Shown here: piece by piece, positions 5,624 to 7,489 of the stretch
How the letters are laid out: every line of letters begins with the position of its first letter
Position numbering within the stretch: the first letter of the stretch is position 1
Assembly: GCA_003218785.1 (NCBI GenBank)
Contig: QHOM01000195.1
Location: 10,264-17,752 of the forward strand
Source: Verrucomicrobiota bacterium
GTDB lineage: Bacteria; Verrucomicrobiota; Verrucomicrobiia; Chthoniobacterales; UBA10450
Direction: 5' to 3'
DNA length: 7,489 nt
Notes under the pieces: generated by a model
Seen by the model: only the letters and a program-made list of their open reading frames with translations
What the model was told of the DNA's origin: nothing
Databases searched by the model: none
Made by a program: the position numbers and the translations under genes

Positions 5624-6990
5624 TGCGGTCGGCGCAGGCGTTTTCCCGCGAAAAAGTACAGGAGGAACCCGACGAGCATTGTCGCCAGTGCAGCCAGTGA
5701 TTCCGTGGTGTTAGAGCGCAAAAGGTAAATCATCATCCAAATCGTAACTGCCGCGAAGACAAGCGGCGGCAGCGGATAAGCCCAGACCCGATAGGGGCGC
5801 GGCAAAGTGGGTTGAGTCGAGCGGAGCACGATGACTCCAACGACCGCAAGCAGCGAGCAGAGCAGCAGACTGAACTGAATGTAGACAAGAACGAGCTCGA
5901 AGCTTCGTGTCAGCAAAAGCAAATTTATGATCAGCAATTGCAGAACAATCGCATTCGTTGGAACACCAGCACGATTCTTGCGGCCAAGCAAACGAAGCAG
6001 CCAATGATCCTCGCCCATCGACATGCTGACCCTCGGCCCGATCCACGTCATTGAGCTGATTGAGGAAATCAGGCCGAGGCAAATGACTGCGCCAACGATG
6101 CGGCCACCAGTCGAGCCGAAAATATGTTTGCCTGCGATCAACGCCACTTCGAGTTGGCTCTTCAGTTCTGCAATCGGCGTTGTGGCGAGGAAGATGGCAT
6201 TGAGCAGCACGTAAATTACGATCACGATGCTCGTCCCGCCCAAGAGTGATCGGGGAACATTCTTTTCCGGCCTCTTCACTTCGCCGGTGATGTAAGCTGC
6301 CGCGTTCCAGCCCGAGTAGGAATACATTACATAAACCAGCGCCACCGCGAAGGCACCGCTGAAGATCGAGGATGTATCGCCGGACACAGGCAGAAAACTG
6401 ATCGGTTGCTTTGATTGAAAAAAGAACCCAGCAGCGATGAGCACACCGATCAGAAGCAACTTCACAAGCGTGGAAAGATTTTGAAACGCGCTGCCAACCT
6501 GCAGATTCCAAAGGTGAAAAACCGTTACGACCCAAACAACAAGAAACGACAGAACGACCGGCGAGCCCAGGTCGAAGACTCCGCCAAAATATTTCCCAAA
6601 GGCCATTGCGGCGAGTGCAGTGGGTGCGGCGAAACCAACTGTGGCGGAAACAAATCCAGCCATGAATCCGAGCGCCGGATGATAAATCTGTGACAAAAAA
6701 TGATATTCGCCGCCAGAGCGCGGCAGCGCGGCACTCAGTTCTCCATAACAAAGCGCGCCACAAAGCGCCGCGATTCCGCCAACGATCCAAAGCATGAGCA
6801 GGGCGAATCCGGATTGAATTTCTGCCACCTGGAAACCGAGGCTCGTGAAGATGCCGGTGCCAATGATGTTCGCAATGACAATGGAAGATGCCGTGACGAA
6901 GCCGATCGTCCGCCGCGGTCGTGACTCTTTCAGAGAACGAACTTCGGCGACGTTCGTCATGGCTGGATCGACAATTGCATTCGAGTGCAT
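5620..6990 (-). CDS. APC-superfamily amino acid permease
   Basis: A 456-residue, about 12-TM secondary transporter of the amino acid-polyamine-organocation superfamily, closest in style to the LAT-type antiporter branch; substrate not readable. TM1 (29-52) carries the unwound-helix substrate motif IIGTGIF (42-48; usual form GxGIF). After TM2 comes the conserved loop YGELSAALPRSGGEY (82-96). TM6 ends in YSYSGWNAAAYITGEVKRP (223-241), followed by KNVPRSL, the other family signature. Hydrophobic segments continue to the C-terminus, which ends in basic KRLRRPQ. ATG at 6990 is the longest sensible start; Met11 at 6960 is an alternative, and neither has a recognisable Shine-Dalgarno sequence. It is the first gene of a two-gene minus-strand unit with the secreted protein, and is divergent from the ACT-domain gene, which suggests an amino-acid-related role. 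Confidence 0.92.
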   Translation of the reverse strand: MHSNAIVDPAMTNVAEVRSLKESRPRRTIGFVTASSIVIANIIGTGIFTSLGFQVAEIQSGFALLMLWIVGGIAALCGALCYGELSAALPRSGGEYHFLSQIYHPALGFMAGFVSATVGFAAPTALAAMAFGKYFGGVFDLGSPVVLSFLVVWVVTVFHLWNLQVGSAFQNLSTLVKLLLIGVLIAAGFFFQSKQPISFLPVSGDTSSIFSGAFAVALVYVMYSYSGWNAAAYITGEVKRPEKNVPRSLLGGTSIVIVIYVLLNAIFLATTPIAELKSQLEVALIAGKHIFGSTGGRIVGAVICLGLISSISSMTWIGPRVSMSMGEDHWLLRLLGRKNRAGVPTNAIVLQLLIINLLLLTRSFELVLVYIQFSLLLCSLLAVVGVIVLRSTQPTLPRPYRVWAYPLPPLVFAAVTIWMMIYLLRSNTTESLAALATMLVGFLLYFFAGKRLRRPQ

Positions 6991-7123
6991 GATTAGCGAA
7001 TGGACCCGCGACGGTTGATCTTCTGTGCAGGGCAGTTCGTGGCTGGGTTAAAATGATTGTCCAGTCATATCTCCAATTTTCATGAGTTGTCAGAAACGAT
7101 TCTCAGCATGACTTTGAAGTGGC
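6991..7123. promoter_or_regulatory. Divergent intergenic region between permease and ACT-protein genes
   Basis: The 133 bp should contain promoters for both directions, but no -35/-10 pair with good spacing stands out. Visible elements are TTAAAAT at 7048-7054, an inverted repeat AGAA-ACGA-TTCT at 7092-7103, and a direct repeat GCATGACT at 7106-7113 and 7122-7129, the second spanning the ACT-gene start. AGTCAT at 7063-7068 is the complement of its ATGACT core. These could be operator half-sites or chance. Confidence 0.35.
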
Positions 7124-7489
7124 ATGACTCCACATCCCAAGCTCTCCATCGAAACGGCTACCCAACTCGCGGTCTTTCTTGCAAATCGTCCCGGCGCGCT
7201 CGCGCGCGTGTGTGAAGCGCTTGCCAAAGCCGAAATTAACATCAATGCGCTTGCTACTTCCGACACAGTCGATCACACGGTGGTGCGCCTGGTGGTCAGC
7301 GATCCGACAAAAGCGCTCATGCTTTTGGGCGATGCCGGCGTGCTCGCGCTGGAGACCGAGGTGCTCATGATCGAAACCGCGAACGAGCCCGGCGTGCTAG
7401 CTAAAATCGCCGAGCGCCTCGCGGAGGCGGAGGTCAATATCGAATACGCTTATCTGGCGGGCGACCGGGGATCTGGGAAGGGACTGATC
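7124..7489 (+). CDS. Tandem ACT-domain protein, 3'-truncated by window edge
   Basis: The open frame runs from ATG at 7124 through the right edge, 122 codons with no stop. An in-frame TGA at 7115-7117 excludes a longer N-terminus. Two ACT ligand-binding domains are visible. The first starts at about residue 14 (QLAVFLANRPGALARVCEAL) with the Pro23-Gly24 loop and NINALA at 39-44. The second starts at about residue 79 (EVLMIETANEPGVLAKIAERL) with Pro89-Gly90 and NIEYAYLAG. ACT domains bind amino acids or similar small ligands and control enzymes or transcription. With no catalytic domain before them, this is probably a small stand-alone double-ACT protein, although a fusion beyond the edge cannot be excluded. 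The divergent permease neighbour suggests amino-acid sensing. The Shine-Dalgarno sequence is weak. Confidence 0.85.
   Translation, partial: MTPHPKLSIETATQLAVFLANRPGALARVCEALAKAEININALATSDTVDHTVVRLVVSDPTKALMLLGDAGVLALETEVLMIETANEPGVLAKIAERLAEAEVNIEYAYLAGDRGSGKGLI

Noticed and set aside
5711..6790. 359-codon minus-strand frame inside the permease
   Set aside because: It is out of frame with a clear 12-TM permease; its translation is Arg/Cys/Trp-rich without domains, as expected of a shadow frame in GC-rich DNA.
7053..7085. Ten-codon leader-like frame before the ACT gene
   Set aside because: No ribosome-binding site, no run of a regulatory amino acid and no attenuator hairpins follow it.
7108..7218. 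ATG at 7108 opening a 36-codon frame
   Set aside because: Out of frame with the ACT domains, short and featureless.

Overview
The window is a moderately GC-rich bacterial chromosomal segment, densely coding, with seven real protein genes. Two of them run off the window edges. I see no rRNA, tRNA, insertion sequence, phage gene or CRISPR array. The gene set fits a free-living Gram-negative-type bacterium: an amidohydrolase for amino-sugar recycling, a signal-peptide-bearing peptidoglycan amidase with a long basic linker, an UgtP/MGD-type glycosyltransferase, a YihY membrane protein, an APC permease and a double-ACT protein. Protein style and the short degenerate intergenic repeats remind me of soil Verrucomicrobiota (Chthoniobacterales-like). 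That placement is an impression from composition and is not demonstrated here.

Layout, left to right. Positions 1-772 (+) hold the C-terminal two thirds of an N-acetylglucosamine-6-phosphate deacetylase (NagA). It converges on, and overlaps by 15 bp, a lipid-type glycosyltransferase of the MGDG synthase/UgtP family (758-1846, -). Only 45 bp separate that gene's start from a divergent YihY/BrkB-family inner-membrane protein (1892-2824, +). A 114-bp spacer with a hairpin follows, then a 481-residue exported N-acetylmuramoyl-L-alanine amidase (2939-4384, +) whose Lys/Pro/Ser-rich linker contains three 27-residue tandem repeats. A 99-bp convergent spacer holds a small hairpin and an imperfect 8-bp tandem repeat. 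Two minus-strand genes follow as a translationally coupled pair: a 12-TM APC-superfamily amino acid permease (5620-6990) and a secreted protein of unknown function (4484-5623), joined by an ATGA stop/start overlap. A 133-bp divergent spacer leads to a tandem ACT-domain protein (7124 to the right edge, +).

Functional reading. The left and middle genes have a cell-envelope theme: amino-sugar salvage, membrane glycolipid synthesis, a membrane protein and peptidoglycan hydrolysis. The right part has an amino-acid theme: a permease back to back with an ACT amino-acid-sensing protein. Neither theme proves a pathway. Nothing here is a clear new defence or mobile system. The most open item is the uncharacterised secreted protein tied to the permease, followed by the repeat-bearing amidase linker and the intergenic octamer repeat.
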